Below are positions 1 to 21,290 of a DNA stretch of 64,000 nt, one piece after another. The DNA is from Lithobates sylvaticus (lineage: Eukaryota; Chordata; Amphibia; Anura; Ranidae), in NCBI GenBank assembly GCA_028564925.1, contig CM053033.1, positions 79,889,468-79,953,467 on the forward strand. Direction: 5' to 3'. A program made the translations under genes and the position numbers. The stretch's first letter is position 1. Every line of letters starts with the position of its first letter. Under the pieces are notes generated by a model. That model worked only from the letters and a program-made list of their open reading frames with translations, searched no databases and had not been told where the DNA came from.

Positions 1-290
1 CTTGCCCAGTGATTGTGGGGGTCTGCGGGTGGGGGGCTTATCAAAATCAGGGGCCCCCAGATCCCGCCCCCCTATGGGTATGGGGTACATTGTATATTGT
101 GGACAACTACCAGGAAAGGATTGTGGGGATAACGCCCTTGTCCCCATCAACATGTTGAGGGCATGTGGCCTGGTATACTTCAGGATGAGGGGGGTGCTCG
201 ATCGACCCCCCCCCCATCCTGTACTCCAGGCTGCATTCTCGGATGAGGGTCTGGTATGGATTTTTGGGGGGACCCCCATGGCAATTTAAA
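1..290. repeat. Interspersed repeat family A, rearranged copy
   Basis: The first 100 bases resemble 20865-20990 (phrases such as GTGGGGGTCTGCGGG and GACCCCCAGATCCC). The stretch from about 120 to 280 resembles the middle of that copy in the opposite orientation, so this copy is rearranged. Open frames occur on both strands only because the sequence is G/C-tract rich and stop-poor. Class unknown. It lies in an upstream intron of the ENTR1 gene. Confidence 0.6.
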
Positions 291-499
291 AAATGCACGC
301 ACGCGCCGGTCAGGACCCCGGTGAGTCTGGTCGCGGGTCCCGCGGACTCGATCGCCGTGGGGATACCCGCGATCGTCTCACGGGATGGCTGAATGGGGAG
401 ATGCAGAAGTAAATAGCATCTCCCCGTTTTGCCTAGCAACTAGTGACACTGATCTCTGCTCCCTGTGATTGGAGCAGAGATCAGTGTTCACTAAATCAC

Positions 500-838
500 A
501 GCCATGCCCCCCCCCCCCCCCACAGTTAGTAACACGCCCCTAGGTACACTTAACCCCTACTCTGCCACCTAGTGGTTAACTCCTTCACTGCCAGTGTCAT
601 TTACACAGGAATCGGTGCATTTAAATAGCACTGATTGCTGTATAAATGACAATGGTCCCAAAAATGTCCGATGTGTCCGCCAAAATTGTCGCAGTCACAA
701 TAAAAATCACTGATCGCCGCCATTACTAGTAACAAAAATATTATTAATAAAAATGCTAGAAAACTAGCACGCAGTGCCGAATCGCAAAAAGTGGTCTGGT
801 CTTAAGCCAGCAAAATGATCCGGTCTGAAAGTGGTTAA
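500..838. repeat. TTAA-type element fragment ending AAGTGGTTAA
   Basis: It contains a segment shared with 36960-37590 (GCCAGTGTCATT, then ACCGCCATTACTAGTAA or close variants) and ends in AAGTGGTTAA at 829-838. Other copies end the same way at 5146 and 37592, and one begins with the mirror image at 16970. The mirrored ends and TTAA edges suggest a non-autonomous piggyBac- or Kolobok-like DNA transposon; the superfamily is inferred. Confidence 0.6.
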
Positions 839-1036
839 AGTGTAATGCCAGGCAATCTTGTAAATATACAGTTTAAATACGTATCAGTTTACTGTTTTAC
901 CCACAAAATGAGTCGTCGTTATAACATCACTCCTGATGATGGTCAGCTTTACTGAATTCAACGTACACAGTGCCTTCCTCCCCTGTGCTGGAGTAAGTAG
1001 TTTATTCTAAAACTATTATATATATTTTTTTTTCAG

Positions 1037-9648
<8,612 letters not shown>

Positions 9649-9654
9649 AAGTTT

Positions 9655-10355
9655 GACTTTTTTTGCCTATTAAAATGTGCCAAAAACCACTGCCTTGTTA
9701 CAGCCAATCAGGTGTCAGCTTTGAAGGTGGCTTAGCAATAGAATGAGGTGTCTGGTTAGTTGCCGTGTATTAAACTGTACTCTTTGAACTATCAGTATGC
9801 GAAAGTCACCATTTTGTAGATGGCATGAAAATACGTTTTCATGGCTTGTAACTTGGCAGGATCCTTGAGAGCTGACATGCTACATTTTTTTTATATCTTA
9901 AAGTGCACAATATGGTTCACAGGCACTTTGCAAAGTGTCCACTTCATTTCAACTGGCACCCATTCCAAAATCTGATCTTTATTTTTGTGTATACTAAATA
10001 TTTTCTGTAATATACTATAATAGTGGCATCTGCATATATGAACAAATCTGCGGTGTGCTCTTGTTTATTTTAGAAAGAAATTGGATAGAGCCATATCTAT
10101 ATTTTACTTTTTAACAAACTTTTCTGTAAGCAATTAGAGAAAAAAACAATTATTTTTTTTTTTTCAATTACAGTAAACCTAGTTACTTTTTTAATTAACA
10201 TAATCTTGCAAATACGTATGTAAAATGTCCCATATTTGAACAGGAAATTACATTTTGACAGCTGCGCTGGTAAAGTTTTGGGCCCCCGTGCAACCACTTC
10301 TTTACAAGTACAAACATCTATTTATCATGTATTGATTGTCCGCTAGAAAGAAGTG
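9655..10355. other. entr1 3' UTR and downstream flank, nothing else seen
   Basis: AT-rich, no long frames and no repeat family that I recognise. The first few hundred bases are presumably the entr1 3' UTR. Confidence 0.5.
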
Positions 10356-10360
10356 AGTTA

Positions 10361-10684
10361 TGCCCCGTTTTTGTCCGACACTGGTGTTGCATACACACGG
10401 TCGGACAAAGTTGTCGGAAAATCCGATCATTCTGAACGTGGTGACGTTCGTTGCATACGACGGAACTACGTAGAGGCTAGTAGCCAATAGGTTTGGTCTC
10501 CTAATTTGAACTGAGCATGCGTGGCACTTTGTCTGTCGGAATTCTCTACACAGGATCTCAAATTTTTTCCGTCTGAAATTCCGACGGAAAAAGTCCGATG
10601 GAGCCCACACACGGTCGGATTTTCCGACAACATGGTCCGATCGAACATTTTCTTGTCAGAATTTCCGACCGTGTGTACGGGGCA
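10361..10684. mobile_element. TGCCCCGT-ended MITE with TTA duplication
   Basis: The ends TGCCCCGT and GTGTGTACGGGGCA are inverted, with TTA directly repeated at 10358-10360 and 10685-10687. Internal GTCGGA/TCCGAC words are mirrored. A 3-bp TTA duplication suits PIF/Harbinger. Confidence 0.7.
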
Positions 10685-11039
10685 TTAGAGTCCCAGCACC
10701 CATCTGAATATAAAGTCTCCTAAGTCTCAGGCTACACAGTCTGCACAAATATTATGCCCATCCCTGACATAACTGTGCTTGCAGCCTGTTATTCTGTAAG
10801 GCATATCTATTGTTGTGTTGTGGTTTTCTACCCTGGGCTCCGGTACAAGAAACCTTCCCAAAAGACCAATCTGGGTAGCCACAAAAATATCATACCTTTC
10901 TGTTCATATATGGAATTATATATATTTTTCCAATATTATATATTATTTTATTTTTTTACTCCTTAGTAAAATTGTCACTTTGCCCATTCAAGTGTCAGAG
11001 TCCCTTACTAGCCTACCCCCCCCCCTTTCCCCACTTACC

Positions 11040-11290
11040 TGTGTAAACACTGTATTTAGCGCTCCCAAAAAGCCCTGCCCACTGCAATGAATGGGCAGCG
11101 CTTCCAAAGCGCCTTAAAAGCACTTTGAAAGCACCACAAAACTGGACCTTTTACCTTTTTTGGGGGTAAAAAGCACCCCGCTAGCAGCCGAAAAGCGGCA
11201 AAAAAGAGCCACTAAAACAGCACTAAAGCCCTGCAAAAACGAGCGGTGCTTTAGCACTGAACACCGGGCATCCCAGTGTAAAAGTAGCCT
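11040..11290. mobile_element. Harbinger-type MITE, left-truncated
   Basis: It shares AATGAATGGGCAGCGC, ACCCCGCTAGCAGCC and GCACTTTA-like words with the copy at 13461-13827 and ends near GCATCCCAGTGTAAAAGTAG, followed by CCTAA. The left terminal repeat is absent. Confidence 0.6.
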
Positions 11291-11294
11291 AATA

Positions 11295-12145
11295 GTGGTT
11301 TTCCTAAACATATATACTGCAGATTGCTTGACTGAGGTTGATGGATTTAAACCCTTTTGGGACAATAATACAGCTTTAAAAAGCTTTAAAAGTCCCAATG
11401 TAAAATGCCTCTTGCCTTGAGAAGATTAACCTTGCAGCACATAGCTAGGAATGTGCATCTGTGTGCTTTTAGTCCCAATTAGAGTCGGTCAAATGTCATC
11501 CTAGAGTTATTGTCAAGTTAACTGACACATACCTAAACTTGGTCAAAGCATCTAAACTTCAAGAGACTTTGGCCACCAAAGGGTTATACAGTATTGTGCT
11601 TCTCCATAGGAGTGGTAAGGATGATCTATCATGTTGGATGCACTGTATAACTAGCTTCACATTTTGTTTGATTTGCCAAACTGCTGCTACGAGCAATAAG
11701 CACAGTTTTCCCTTCTGCATAAATCAACTGCGTTGTACTAAAACGTACCTGTCAGGATCTAACTATTGAAGCTTCCATTTTCCACTTGTTAAAGGTACTG
11801 GCATCCAGATACTGGGTTTACTATTATATAATGCAGTATGGGATTGCAGGCTTAACTGGCTGCGTACTTGTTTCAGATTAACTGATTTACTAAATAGCAA
11901 ACGTGGGGAACAGCCACAGATTTTATGTCTTTAACAGCATGTCAGGAGTGGTAGCTCTAAATTTTTTGTTATCTTGGTAAGTTCTTTGAAATGTAATTGC
12001 TATTATATTTGAAGGGAATCCATCATGAAGCTTTACACCTTTTTGCAAAGCCATTCACGGAAGCTGCCACTTTCTTTCCAGTCTGTGTAGCTGTTAAGAG
12101 ACGTGGCCATAGGTTCGGTTTCATAAGGAATGTATAGGTTGCTAA
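11295..12145. other. No feature recognised
   Basis: The longest frames here lack any familiar motif and splice-site context. Unique-looking or old repeat-derived DNA. Confidence 0.4.
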
Positions 12146-12150
12146 TCCAT

Positions 12151-12322
12151 GGGGGAAGATTTACTAAAACTGAAAAACTAAAACTTAGATTTACTAAAAC
12201 TTTGCACAGTAACCAATCAGCTTCTAGAATTTGTCAAAGCTCAATTGAACAAGCTGAAGTTAAAAGCTGATTGGTTACTATGCACCAGATTATGTGTACA
12301 CCAGTTTTAGTAAATCTCCCCC
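12151..12322. mobile_element. Short palindromic MITE (GATTTACTAAAAC ends)
   Basis: GGGGGAAGATTTACTAAAAC and its complement GTTTTAGTAAATCTCCCCC form the ends. The interior words AACCAATCAGCTT and AAGCTGATTGGTTA are also mirrored, so the whole 172 bp folds on itself. Confidence 0.8.
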
Positions 12323-12852
12323 GTAGTGACCAGTCTTCAGCTTTAGTTGTAGAAGCTAGAGCAGGAAAGAATTATTTCTGATGGCAGTGATACAGAAATA
12401 TACACCTTGGGTAGAGGGCAAATATGTGTATGGTGATGGACTTTGCTTCCCGTGTACTATGCACATATAATACCATTACCAAGGATTGTGACTCAAACAT
12501 TCTACTCCTAACAATGCTGCATGTGTGAAAATGTCGGGAGTGTTTCATAATAATGTTCACATTGGGACAATGCAGTCACGAGCACAGCCGCAGGGAAATT
12601 TCTCAGCATGAACTGCACAACCGTGTTGGACCTTTGTTTTATTTACACGTAACAATTCTCTTGTATCTGTTCAGATTTGTTTAATGATATAGTAATTGTA
12701 TAAAAGATTTTCTTACAGCACTTTATACTGATTGGGTATACTGATATATTTGGGTATATGAGGGTGTAATATGGTGCCAAACGAAAAACCCCTAAAAGCC
12801 CCATCCTCATGACCGTGTTCTTCTTACCTGCAGATGCTATCATTTTTTATGC

Positions 12853-13215
12853 TTAAAGTCCAAATAGAGCCAAAACATTTTTTGTGATGAAGGGTTAGAA
12901 CCTCTGTCAGAATTTAATTGCTGTCCCTGTGCCTTTTTGTGGATATTCACTTTTTTTCTTTGTCATGGTGACCACTGTTACTTGGACTGAACAGTAAAGA
13001 AAATCAAAGTTTTTAAGTTGTCGCCTAAACAGGAATAGAAGGGCAATCCTTTATTGGGGACCCCCTTTCCAGTGACACGGTTATTTCACTCACTTTGCAG
13101 ATATTTCATCTCACTTCCTATTATTATGTCTACGGGTGAGGGAAATCTCTTCAATGGGACTTAGATGGGGCAAACCCAAAGGGGGCGTTAACTTTTCCCT
13201 ACTCAATCCATTGCA
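12853..13215. repeat. TTAAAG-type element fragment
   Basis: It starts TTAAAGTCCAAATAGAG and has GAAGGGTTAGAACCTCTGTC, also seen in diverged form at 7390-7420. Fragments of the same family occur at 8690-8970, 16890-16970 and 19640-19780. Confidence 0.5.
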
Positions 13216-13460
13216 AAATTTTTTTAGCTTAAGATATACTTTGCATTGAATCTTTAGTTTATTAAACTAAATATGTTCTATGTGCATCAAATCAAAAGGT
13301 AATCAATGTCTTAGTTTTTTCAGCCACAGCTTGCATAGAAAAGCCTGTGAGCTGTGAGAAAGCTGTGATCTCTGCAGAGGTACGACACTTCCACTGTCAC
13401 GTCAGAGCTCTCCAATCAGTGAGAAGCATGAGGTTTGCTGATGCAAAGCTATTGGTCTAA

Positions 13461-13827
13461 GACTCCTTTCACACTGAGGCAGTTTTCAGGCGTTTAACGC
13501 TAGAAATAGCGCCTGTGAAGTGCCTGAAAACTGCCTCCCATATGTGAAAGCCCGAGTGCTTTCACACCCGGGTGGTGCACTTGCGGGATGTTAGAAAAAG
13601 TCCTGCAAGTAGCATCTTTGGGAAGGTTTATATACAGCGCTCCTAATGTACCCCTGCCCATTGCAATGAATGGGCAGCACTCCCGAAGCAACAGAAAAGC
13701 GTTTCGGAAGCACCGCGACATGGCCGCTAGCGGGGGTTAAAAGTGCCCCGCTAACAACCATAAAGTGCCGCTAAAAATAGCACCACTTTAGCGCTAATGC
13801 ACAGGCGGTCCCAGTGTGAAAGGGGTC
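13461..13827. mobile_element. PIF/Harbinger-type MITE with TAA duplication
   Basis: Ends GACTCCTTTCACACTGAG and CCAGTGTGAAAGGGGTC are inverted, with TAA directly repeated at 13458-13460 and 13828-13830. Related copies are at 16279, 47441 and 62767. The interior is rich in GCGCTA/TAGCGC words. Confidence 0.82.
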
Positions 13828-14011
13828 TAACTCAATAGTTGTTGTCTGTCCTCTACAAAAAGAGCACTGCTTCCTTTCACGCACAGAGCAAGGGTCCCAT
13901 TCTGCAGTTGTTTCCATGGGACAGGCATTTCTACACAGGAGGTGGCTACTTTAGAAAGAAAACAAACTGCAAGACATTGAACACCTTTTGTTTTGGTGCG
14001 CTTAGGATGTA

Positions 14012-14607
14012 CAGCCGTGGCCAAAAGTTTTGAGAAGCACACAAATATTAATTTGCACAAAGTTTGCTGCTTCAGTGTTTTTAGATCTTCTTGTCAGATG
14101 TTACTATGGTATACTGAAGTATAATTACAAGCATTTCATAAGTGTCAAAGGCTTTTATTGACAATGACATTATGTTTATGCAAAGAGTCAATATTTGCAG
14201 TGTTGACCCTTCTTTTTCAAGACCTGGCATGCTGTCAATCAACTTCTAGGCCACATCCTGACTGATGGCATAATCCATGCTTGGCGTTTTTTTTTTTTTC
14301 ACCCGCCTCTTGAGAATTGATCAAAAGTTCAATGTGATTAAGGTCTGGGGAGTTTCCTGGTCATGGACCCAAAATAACAATGTTGGACTTTCTTGGGCAC
14401 CCTGAAGCTTTCTTCTCAAATGCAGTGGAAATTTGTTTTTTTGGGGGGATTAAGTTCAATTTCATGGCTAAGAGGGACTTTGCAATTCATCTGATCCCTC
14501 TTCATAACATTCTGGAGTATATGAAAATTGCCATCATAAAAAACTGAGGCAGCAGACTTTGTGAAAATTAATATTTGTGCCATTCTCAAAACTTTTGGCC
14601 ATGACTG
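14012..14607. mobile_element. Tc1/mariner-type element, TIR about 60 bp
   Basis: The left end CAGCCGTGGCCAAAAGTTTT and the complement of the right end CAGTCATGGCCAAAAGTTTT continue matching for about 60 bp (AATATTAAT, CACAAAGT, GCTGC), with TA on each flank. This is a familiar frog/fish transposon end. The 596-bp body lacks a complete transposase. Confidence 0.85.
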
Positions 14608-14869
14608 TAGTAAGTGGATGTAAGCCGAAAGTTAAATTGTGTTTTAAGTGTGGGAGCTGGAATCCTGCTTACCATCTCAGCACATACTCATAATCCTGGT
14701 AGCACTGCCCCCCTAATGTATGCTCTATAGAAGTTCAGATAACAGTGCTCTGGACAATGAAGACAGAGAATATATACCACAAGGGTCTCAAATAAAATTA
14801 AAAAATTGTGCAGTGTATGTTTCATACACAGCAGCCCTGACAGTGTCATGTTTCAGAAACAGCGAATGA

Positions 14870-15000
14870 TCAAAGTGAAAAAAATGTCATCAGCACACCC
14901 AGGATTCCCCGAAAGGGTCCAAAGCTTTATCTCCGTGGTCAAATGATAAGCGTACAGCAATGTTTCTGAGCCACACAGAGCCTCTTCATTAGGTAAGTGA
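14870..15000 (-). mobile_element. Penelope-like terminal fragment
   Basis: On the minus strand it contains a degenerate hammerhead core (14953-14992) followed by a segment with AGCTTTGGACCC and CTGGGTGTGC. The layout resembles the termini near 38.5 and 56.5 kb. Assignment is inferred. Confidence 0.45.
14953..14992 (-). ncRNA. Hammerhead-like core, degenerate
   Basis: Minus-strand order: CTAATGA (consensus CUGAUGA with one change), a GAG...CTC stem, then GAAAC, a six-base loop and GTA as the possible cleavage triplet. A change in the core and a mismatch at the base of stem II make activity doubtful. Confidence 0.4.
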
Positions 15001-16270
15001 CCAGCCTATGGTCATTACAGCACCCAGCACTACTGAACAGCCGGTTTCTTGAATGTGTGCATGAGGAATATTGTGTTTGGATGTTTCAGAAACAGGAAAT
15101 CTGTTAAAAAGGAGGTTGGGTACAGGGCTCTGAAAATGATGTGGCCTCCTTCAGAGTGAAGACACCACACAGCATGATGAACACTGACACAGACAACTGG
15201 GAGTCAGCAGCCATCAAAACAAATATAAAAGAGAGGTTTACAAGTAGAGTTTCAGTAGGTAATGTGTTAAAGTGATCTATTTAATATCGAAAAGTGACAG
15301 GAAAAAGTAGCTGCTCTTATCGCACACCCACCCCTGCTGTCCCCATGAGGAGCAGTGCTAAAACAAACCCCTGCGGTGTAGTAAGCATTATATTTAGGCA
15401 CACCATTCCATACATATTTAGACCTTTTTTATAGCACATAGGACAATGTATAATTATTCATCATAATGTAATTAAATAAAGGGTTTATTTTTAATTATAT
15501 ATTCAACAGTATTTATTATTGTGTGCTTTTTTTATTTTTCTTAGGGTTTGCAAGAGGTACAAAACACTTTATATTGTATAGCAGCCAATCAGATCTTGCC
15601 TCTTCTTTCCCTATACTGGAAAAATAACTTGATTGTTTGCTAGTGGTAAAAGACTTTTTCTACATTTTACTGAATGGGTCTATTAATGGAGAATGGGCTT
15701 ATAGAGATTGATATAGATATATATATAAAATGCTGTTCAGAAAGCAATGACAGCCATTGTTAGTTGAGCAAGAACAATGGATGATGCTTCCTGATTAGTT
15801 ATTTTGGGTTATTGCTGTGGTCATCTTATTGCATACATTTTGGCTGGAATGTGTATACAGCTAGAAGATCTGATTGTCAGTTCTACAAAACGCTCACGGT
15901 ATAAGCTTACATCATCATTTCATGGTTATGCCTTGTCACACTCTCCTGGCATGGGTCTTACTGCAGTAGTGATTATTTTAATGTAATCCTTTTCAGATCA
16001 TTGATTGTCCTTATAGACTAATTGGCTTGGGTGGCAGCTGGTAGACACTCTGCCATCTTCCAGTTCAGCTGTTACTAGCCAAAACAAGTGACAGTCCTCT
16101 CACTGGTACAGATAGTCTGGTATGATGATAATGGCCAAGATTATTTGTTCTCCGATATAGCAGAGATAGCAAACAATAGGATTGTTCTTCTATAATGACT
16201 ATTTACTTGGCCGTAGGTGTCTGGGTAATCCTTTACACTGGAATTCATTATATCAAGTAATTATCAGCTC
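15000..16270. other. No gene recognised
   Basis: AT-rich flank with a short (TA) run near 15715. No frame longer than about 60 codons and no repeat family that I can name. Confidence 0.4.
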
Positions 16271-16278
16271 AAGAGTAA

Positions 16279-16682
16279 GGCCCCTTTCAAACGATCGGAC
16301 CGTTCAGATCCGCCTGTCAGTTTTGACTACGGATCTGAACGGGCGCTCCATGTTAAATAATGGAGCGTCGGATGTCAGCGGAGACATGTCCGCTGACATC
16401 CGACCCGGTCCGATCCGCCAAAAGCAGACGTATGGCTCTACGTCCAGATCCGTCGCTGGCGGATCGGATCAGGTGAGATCTGATGAAAACAGACACACTG
16501 TCCGTTTTTCATCCGATCTCTCCATTGTGACCAGCGGCGCTCGCAAGCCCCTCCCCGCTCAGTGAGCAGAGAGGGACTTGTCATCCTCCGGTTCAACGGA
16601 GATCAACGGAGAGATCTCCCGCTGAGCCGGCGGACAGAGGCGGACTCCGTGGAAGCGGAGTCCGCCTCGTGTGAAAGGGGCC
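16279..16682. mobile_element. PIF/Harbinger-type MITE with TAA duplication
   Basis: Starts GGCCCCTTTCAAACGATCGG and ends CGTGTGAAAGGGGCC, with TAA at 16276-16278 and 16683-16685. It is full of GATCCG/CGGATC palindromic words, so both strands look open in several frames without coding meaning. Confidence 0.8.
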
Positions 16683-16969
16683 TAATGCAAGACACTCCAT
16701 TCATAGTCTGTCCAATATGATTTTCTATGTTTAAAGCCTTGTTTTGCCTACCTCTGTATCCGAATATACCAAAATGTAATTCCATGTTTTATACTGCCTT
16801 TAATAAATATAGCACAGAGTTTTATTTATAGAAATAATACCTGAGTCATTGTTTTATTATTGTTGTTTTATTATTGTGATATGTCCTATTAGCATTTTAG
16901 ATTTTTATTGCTGTGTGTGTCCCCATTGAGTAGATTCGCTCTCTCTATTTGTCCTGTATACAGTTTTCA

Positions 16970-17360
16970 TTAACCACTTGCCGACGTCAGTATACTGCGG
17001 CAGATCGGCACGATAACCGTCGTAGTTATACATCGGTCCCTTTAAGTGAGATAGCAGGCACGGCGGGGGGTGTCAATACTCGTAACCGCCGTGCGTGAGA
17101 GGCAGAACAGGTACCTGTTTGTGTGTAAACATCCCAGTTCTGAGAGGAGAGATCGTGAGTTCGTATAAGCTGGGAACCACTATCTCTCGTCTACTATAGT
17201 CAGTCCCATCCCCCACAGTTAGAACACACACATAGGGAACACAGTTAACCCCTTTTCTGCCAATGACATTTATACAGTAATCTGCATTTTTATAGCTGTC
17301 CAAAAGACTGATAGGAATCAAGTGCTCGGTTATAACTGTGGTCAGTTCTATAGATTGATC
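16970..17360. mobile_element. TTAACCACTT-type element, left part
   Basis: TTAACCACTTGCCGACGTC marks a left end, the mirror of the AAGTGGTTAA ends at 838, 5146 and 37592. It is followed by GTTAACCCC and a GCCAATGACATT stretch seen in other copies. The right end is not found nearby. Confidence 0.6.
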
Positions 17361-17872
17361 CAACAAATTGTCTGTGCTTCCACCACCACCTCAGTGCTCA
17401 CAGAACTCTCACCTCATAATCACATATAAGGAGCCTTTGATCAGATTCCAATAAGGGGCTAGTGATCCTTCCTCCCAGTGTCTCCTCTGTCTGCAGTCAG
17501 GGATCCAGGCTCCTACAGCTCCAATTCCATATGTGGGGATGAAATAGACAATATGCCTCCAATAGTGTAAAACGTTTAATATATATCCATTTTCGCCCAA
17601 TTTCCCCAAAGTCATTTTTGTTCACCAATATTCTAATTTATTTCACTTATTTCGTAAATAGTGGCGCAGAGGACTACTAACATTCAACACAATGTGCACA
17701 GGAGTCACATCACCGCAGCGCACAGAGCGGGCCATAAATGTGGTCTGAGCTGCCCATGTGCGGCTCAAAACACATTACCTGCCGACAGGCGGGGGCGCAA
17801 TTTATGGCACAAGAGATCTGTAGTGGCCCCTCTGTTATAAAAACCCTGCTGGTCAGCGGTTTTTGTAATCCC

Positions 17873-18324
17873 TTAAAGTGGAGGGCCCACAAAAAAAAAA
17901 AAAAAAAAGTCAGCAGCTACAAATACTGCAGCTGCTGACTTTTAATAATCGGACACTTACCTGTCCCAGGGTTCAGTGATGCGGGGGAACGAGACCCCCC
18001 CCTCGTTCTCCACTCGCGGCGCCGGCATTCTTAATGTGGGAACCCGGCTGTGGCTTCACAGCCGGGCACCCACTGCGCATGCACGAGCGGCGCCGTGCGC
18101 TGTGATTCGACGCTTACTCATCTGGGACACATGACAGGTCCCAGATGACTGTGCGGCGCCTAGGGGGAAGTGACGTCATTGCCCGGGCAATGAAGGTGGC
18201 AGACTACGAGGGACCCCCTAGCAACAGGCATTTAGAGGTGAGTAAAAAAAATATTTTTTTCCAATTATTTTTTTTTTTGATTTTTAAGCCATATTTTTTT
18301 TTTCTGGTGGCAACACCACTTTAA
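17873..18324. mobile_element. TTAA-flanked element, TTAAAGTGG ends
   Basis: Starts TTAAAGTGGAGGGCC and ends GGCAACACCACTTTAA. The ends are inverted and TTAA stands at each edge (17873-17876, 18321-18324). It contains a short hairpin (GTCAGCAGCT/AGCTGCTGAC) around 17910-17940. Piggybac- or Kolobok-like by its edges (inference). Confidence 0.7.
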
Positions 18325-18600
18325 GTTACTACCACTTTAAAGGATAAATTCACCTTTATGAAAAAATAAATAAATGCGCATATTTTTGCAGGAAAAAATA
18401 AATATGCTTTTATTTATTTTTTTCACAGGAGTTATAGTTATAGTTTATTCATTCACAGATCTCTGTGAATAAATGACAAGCCACACACAGCCACTCTGCT
18501 TTCAAGTGTGACAGCGGCTGTGGGGGAGAGGAACACCTGCCTGTTGTCACAGGGAGGTGGGTGGGCACTGCTTGAATATATTACACCTTAAACTATTATT

Positions 18601-18720
18601 ATACAGGATTTGTATAGCACCAACAGTTTGCTCAGCGGTTTACAAATTGAAGGCAGATCTTACAATACAATTTGGTACAAGAGGAATCAGAGGGCCTTGC
18701 TCTTTAGAGCTTACACTCTA
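18601..18720. repeat. GGATTTGTATAGCACCAAC repeat
   Basis: A 120-bp piece of a repeat common in frogs, with TATAGCACCAACAGTTTG and GAGCTTACACTCTAA. The last words recur in the array at 34370-35110, so the two are related. Confidence 0.55.
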
Positions 18721-19630
18721 AGATACATGTGTAACATGCTCAAAAAGTGAACCAATCCTTGAAGAGTGCAAAAATACTACTTGAAGTGCATTTTTCATTA
18801 GAGAGAGAGATACAAATTTGCATGAATAAAATCCACAATATACAGCAACAGCATACTTTTTCAGAAAGCTCCACCTTTTGTTAGTAAAAAGCAGCCCTGT
18901 CCAGTGACTTTTGCCTAGGCTGTGATGATGTCATCAGTCTGCTGCAGGCAGGACGATGCATTTCCTCACTTTCTCTCAATGATCGCACTGTATAGTGTAA
19001 CCCTGGCAAATTAGAAAGAGGGGGCTGATCCGTGTCAAACGTTTTTTGTGACCAAAGAAAAAAACTGTATAGATGCCACGATTTACATTACCGTGTCATC
19101 TCAAAGCTAAATGCTGTCTTAGGATGATGCATGAACAGAGAGGGTACCATCCTTCTGGAGAGAAAAGCAGAAGAAGATATTGTCAGGGGGAATACTGCGA
19201 TCTCAGTCAGGGAAATAAATATCTGTTATTTAGCATGCATACTTAGCTTTCAAAACATACATGATGCCAAGTATGCTTTAAGGCCTTGTGGAAATACTAT
19301 AAAGTACCTAATTTTACATAAGGATTTTGCCAACTGCTAACAGGAATCACACATTTTGGTGTCTGATTCTTCAGCCTGCCTATCCATTATCTGGTCTCCC
19401 CAATATTCTATGTGTAGAAAGAAACTGTCCTGTACCCTATCAAAGCCACTCTCCAACTTAAATGACTGATCACTGAGAGCAGAGATTATAGAGGAGATTC
19501 CCCAAAATTAAAATAATGAAGTTACAGGAATACTTAAACAGTGGAAGCACAGTGACACCATGTGGCTGCTTTGTAGTACGACAGATAAACTGAAGTTGGC
19601 CAAAAAGGAGCGACAACATTTCTCTTACTT
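18720..19630. other. No feature recognised
   Basis: The frame at 19131-19340 has no splice context or familiar motif. Nothing else stands out. Confidence 0.35.
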
Positions 19631-19834
19631 TTTCTCCTAGGTAGTATAGTCACCAGAATAAAAAGGTGAGGGCGAATCTCCTCAGTGGACACACACACAG
19701 CAATAAAAACCTGGAAGTGGTCCTAGACTTCTCCTTTTAACCAAAAACATAAATAGTTTAAGCTTTAGATATACTTTAAAGGCCCAATCACTCCTCTGCA
19801 CACAATGCAGCATTTGCGAACACACAAGTGTAGG

Positions 19835-19990
19835 TCAGCGTTTCTCAACCTTTTTTCAGTCAAGGCACCCTTTAAAGTTAAGCAAAATTTCAAAGCACCT
19901 CATTCTAAAATGTAAATATCGAAACCAACAGTTTTATATAATTCAGCAACATTCACACACATAGGACACCCAACGTTAGAGGTGTTTTAT
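19835..19990. mobile_element. hAT-like terminal fragment
   Basis: CAGCGTTTCTCAACCTTTTT is a slightly changed version of the CAGTGGTTCTCAACC end common to vertebrate hAT elements. The other end was not found. Confidence 0.5.
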
Positions 19991-20224
19991 TCTTTCAAAG
20001 CAAATACAGCAAAGCAGTTGATGGGAAAACAAGGATGCTGTGCGTGTGCCTGGCGTCATCAACAACAGATTAAGGCCTGATTCACACACACAAATTTTTT
20101 AGTGTGTTTTCTGTTTTGCAGAAACACACTACAGTCCATTTAACATGGTTTCCTATGGGTCTTGTCTATGGAACACAAACATGAAAAATCAAAAGTGCTA
20201 ATTTTAAAGGTTTATATGCAAGTT

Positions 20225-21290
20225 ATTGTCATTAAAGTGTTTGGGGACCCGGGTCCTGCCCCAGGGGACATGTATCCATTTTAAAAACTGCATTTTTTTC
20301 AGGAGCAATGATTTTAATAATGCTTAAAGTGAAACAATAAAAATGAAATATTCCTTTAAATATTGTGCCTGGGGGGTGTCTATATTATGCCTGTAAAGTG
20401 GCGCAGTTTTCCTGTGTTTAGAACAGTACCACAGCAAAATTAAATTTCTAAAGGGAAAAAGTCATTTAAAACTGATATCGGCTGTAATGAATTGTCGGGT
20501 CTTGGCAATATAGAGAAAACTCATTGAAAAAAAACGTCATGCCCCCCCCAGTCCATTACCATCCCCAGAAATTGCGCGGGGTCCCCCCAAAATCCACACT
20601 CGGCCCCTCAGGTCTGGTATGGATATTAAGGGGAACCCTGCGACAAATTGAAAAAAAAAATGGCGTAGGGGTCCCCCCAAAATCCATACCAGACCCTTAT
20701 CCGAGCACGCAACTTGGCAGGCCACAGGAAAAGAAGGGGGATGAGAGAGCGCCCCCCCTCCTGAACCATACCAGGCCACGTGCCCTCAACATGGGGAGGA
20801 TGCTTTAGGGTACCCAAAGCACCTCGTTCCCATGTAGATGGGGACAAGGGCCTCATCCCCACAACCCCTGCCCAGTGGTTGTGGGGGTCTGCGGGCTTAT
20901 CAGAATCTGGAAGTTCCCTTTAACAAGGGGACCCCCAGATCCCAGCCCCCCCATGTGAATTGTTAGCGGGTACATTGTACCCCTACCATTTCACACAAAA
21001 AAGTGTGATAGTAATAGTAAAATAGACAGGAGACACTTTGGGACAAGTCCTTTATTAAAAAATAAAAAAATTAAAATGTCCCGCGATGTAGATCCATCTC
21101 ACGCCGCCCGACGGACCGAAAAAAAGAAACGCAACAGCTCCGCCTCCATGGGAGGCTCCCGTCGAGTGACGTTTCTTCTCGTGATAGCGGTTATATAGCT
21201 GAGGGTGGGGCCATGCGGTGATGTAAACAGGTGACATGCCCTCCTCTGATGCCACGTGATGTCAGAGGAAGTCGGGTCACCCGTTTATAT
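20225..21290. repeat. Interspersed repeat family A, longest copy
   Basis: GTGTTTGGGGACCCGGGTCC, then GTCGGGTCTTGGCAATATAG, TGGTATGGATATTAAGGGGA and a G/C-tract-rich body recur at 50405-50640 and partly at 1-290. Frames on both strands around 20524-20862 overlap completely and are side effects of composition. Class unknown. Confidence 0.65.

Noticed and set aside
20524-20862. Overlapping open frames on both strands (80-94 codons)
   Set aside because: They lie in an interspersed repeat also found near 1-290 and 50405-50640. Frames stay open on both strands because of G/C tracts; no motif or splice context.
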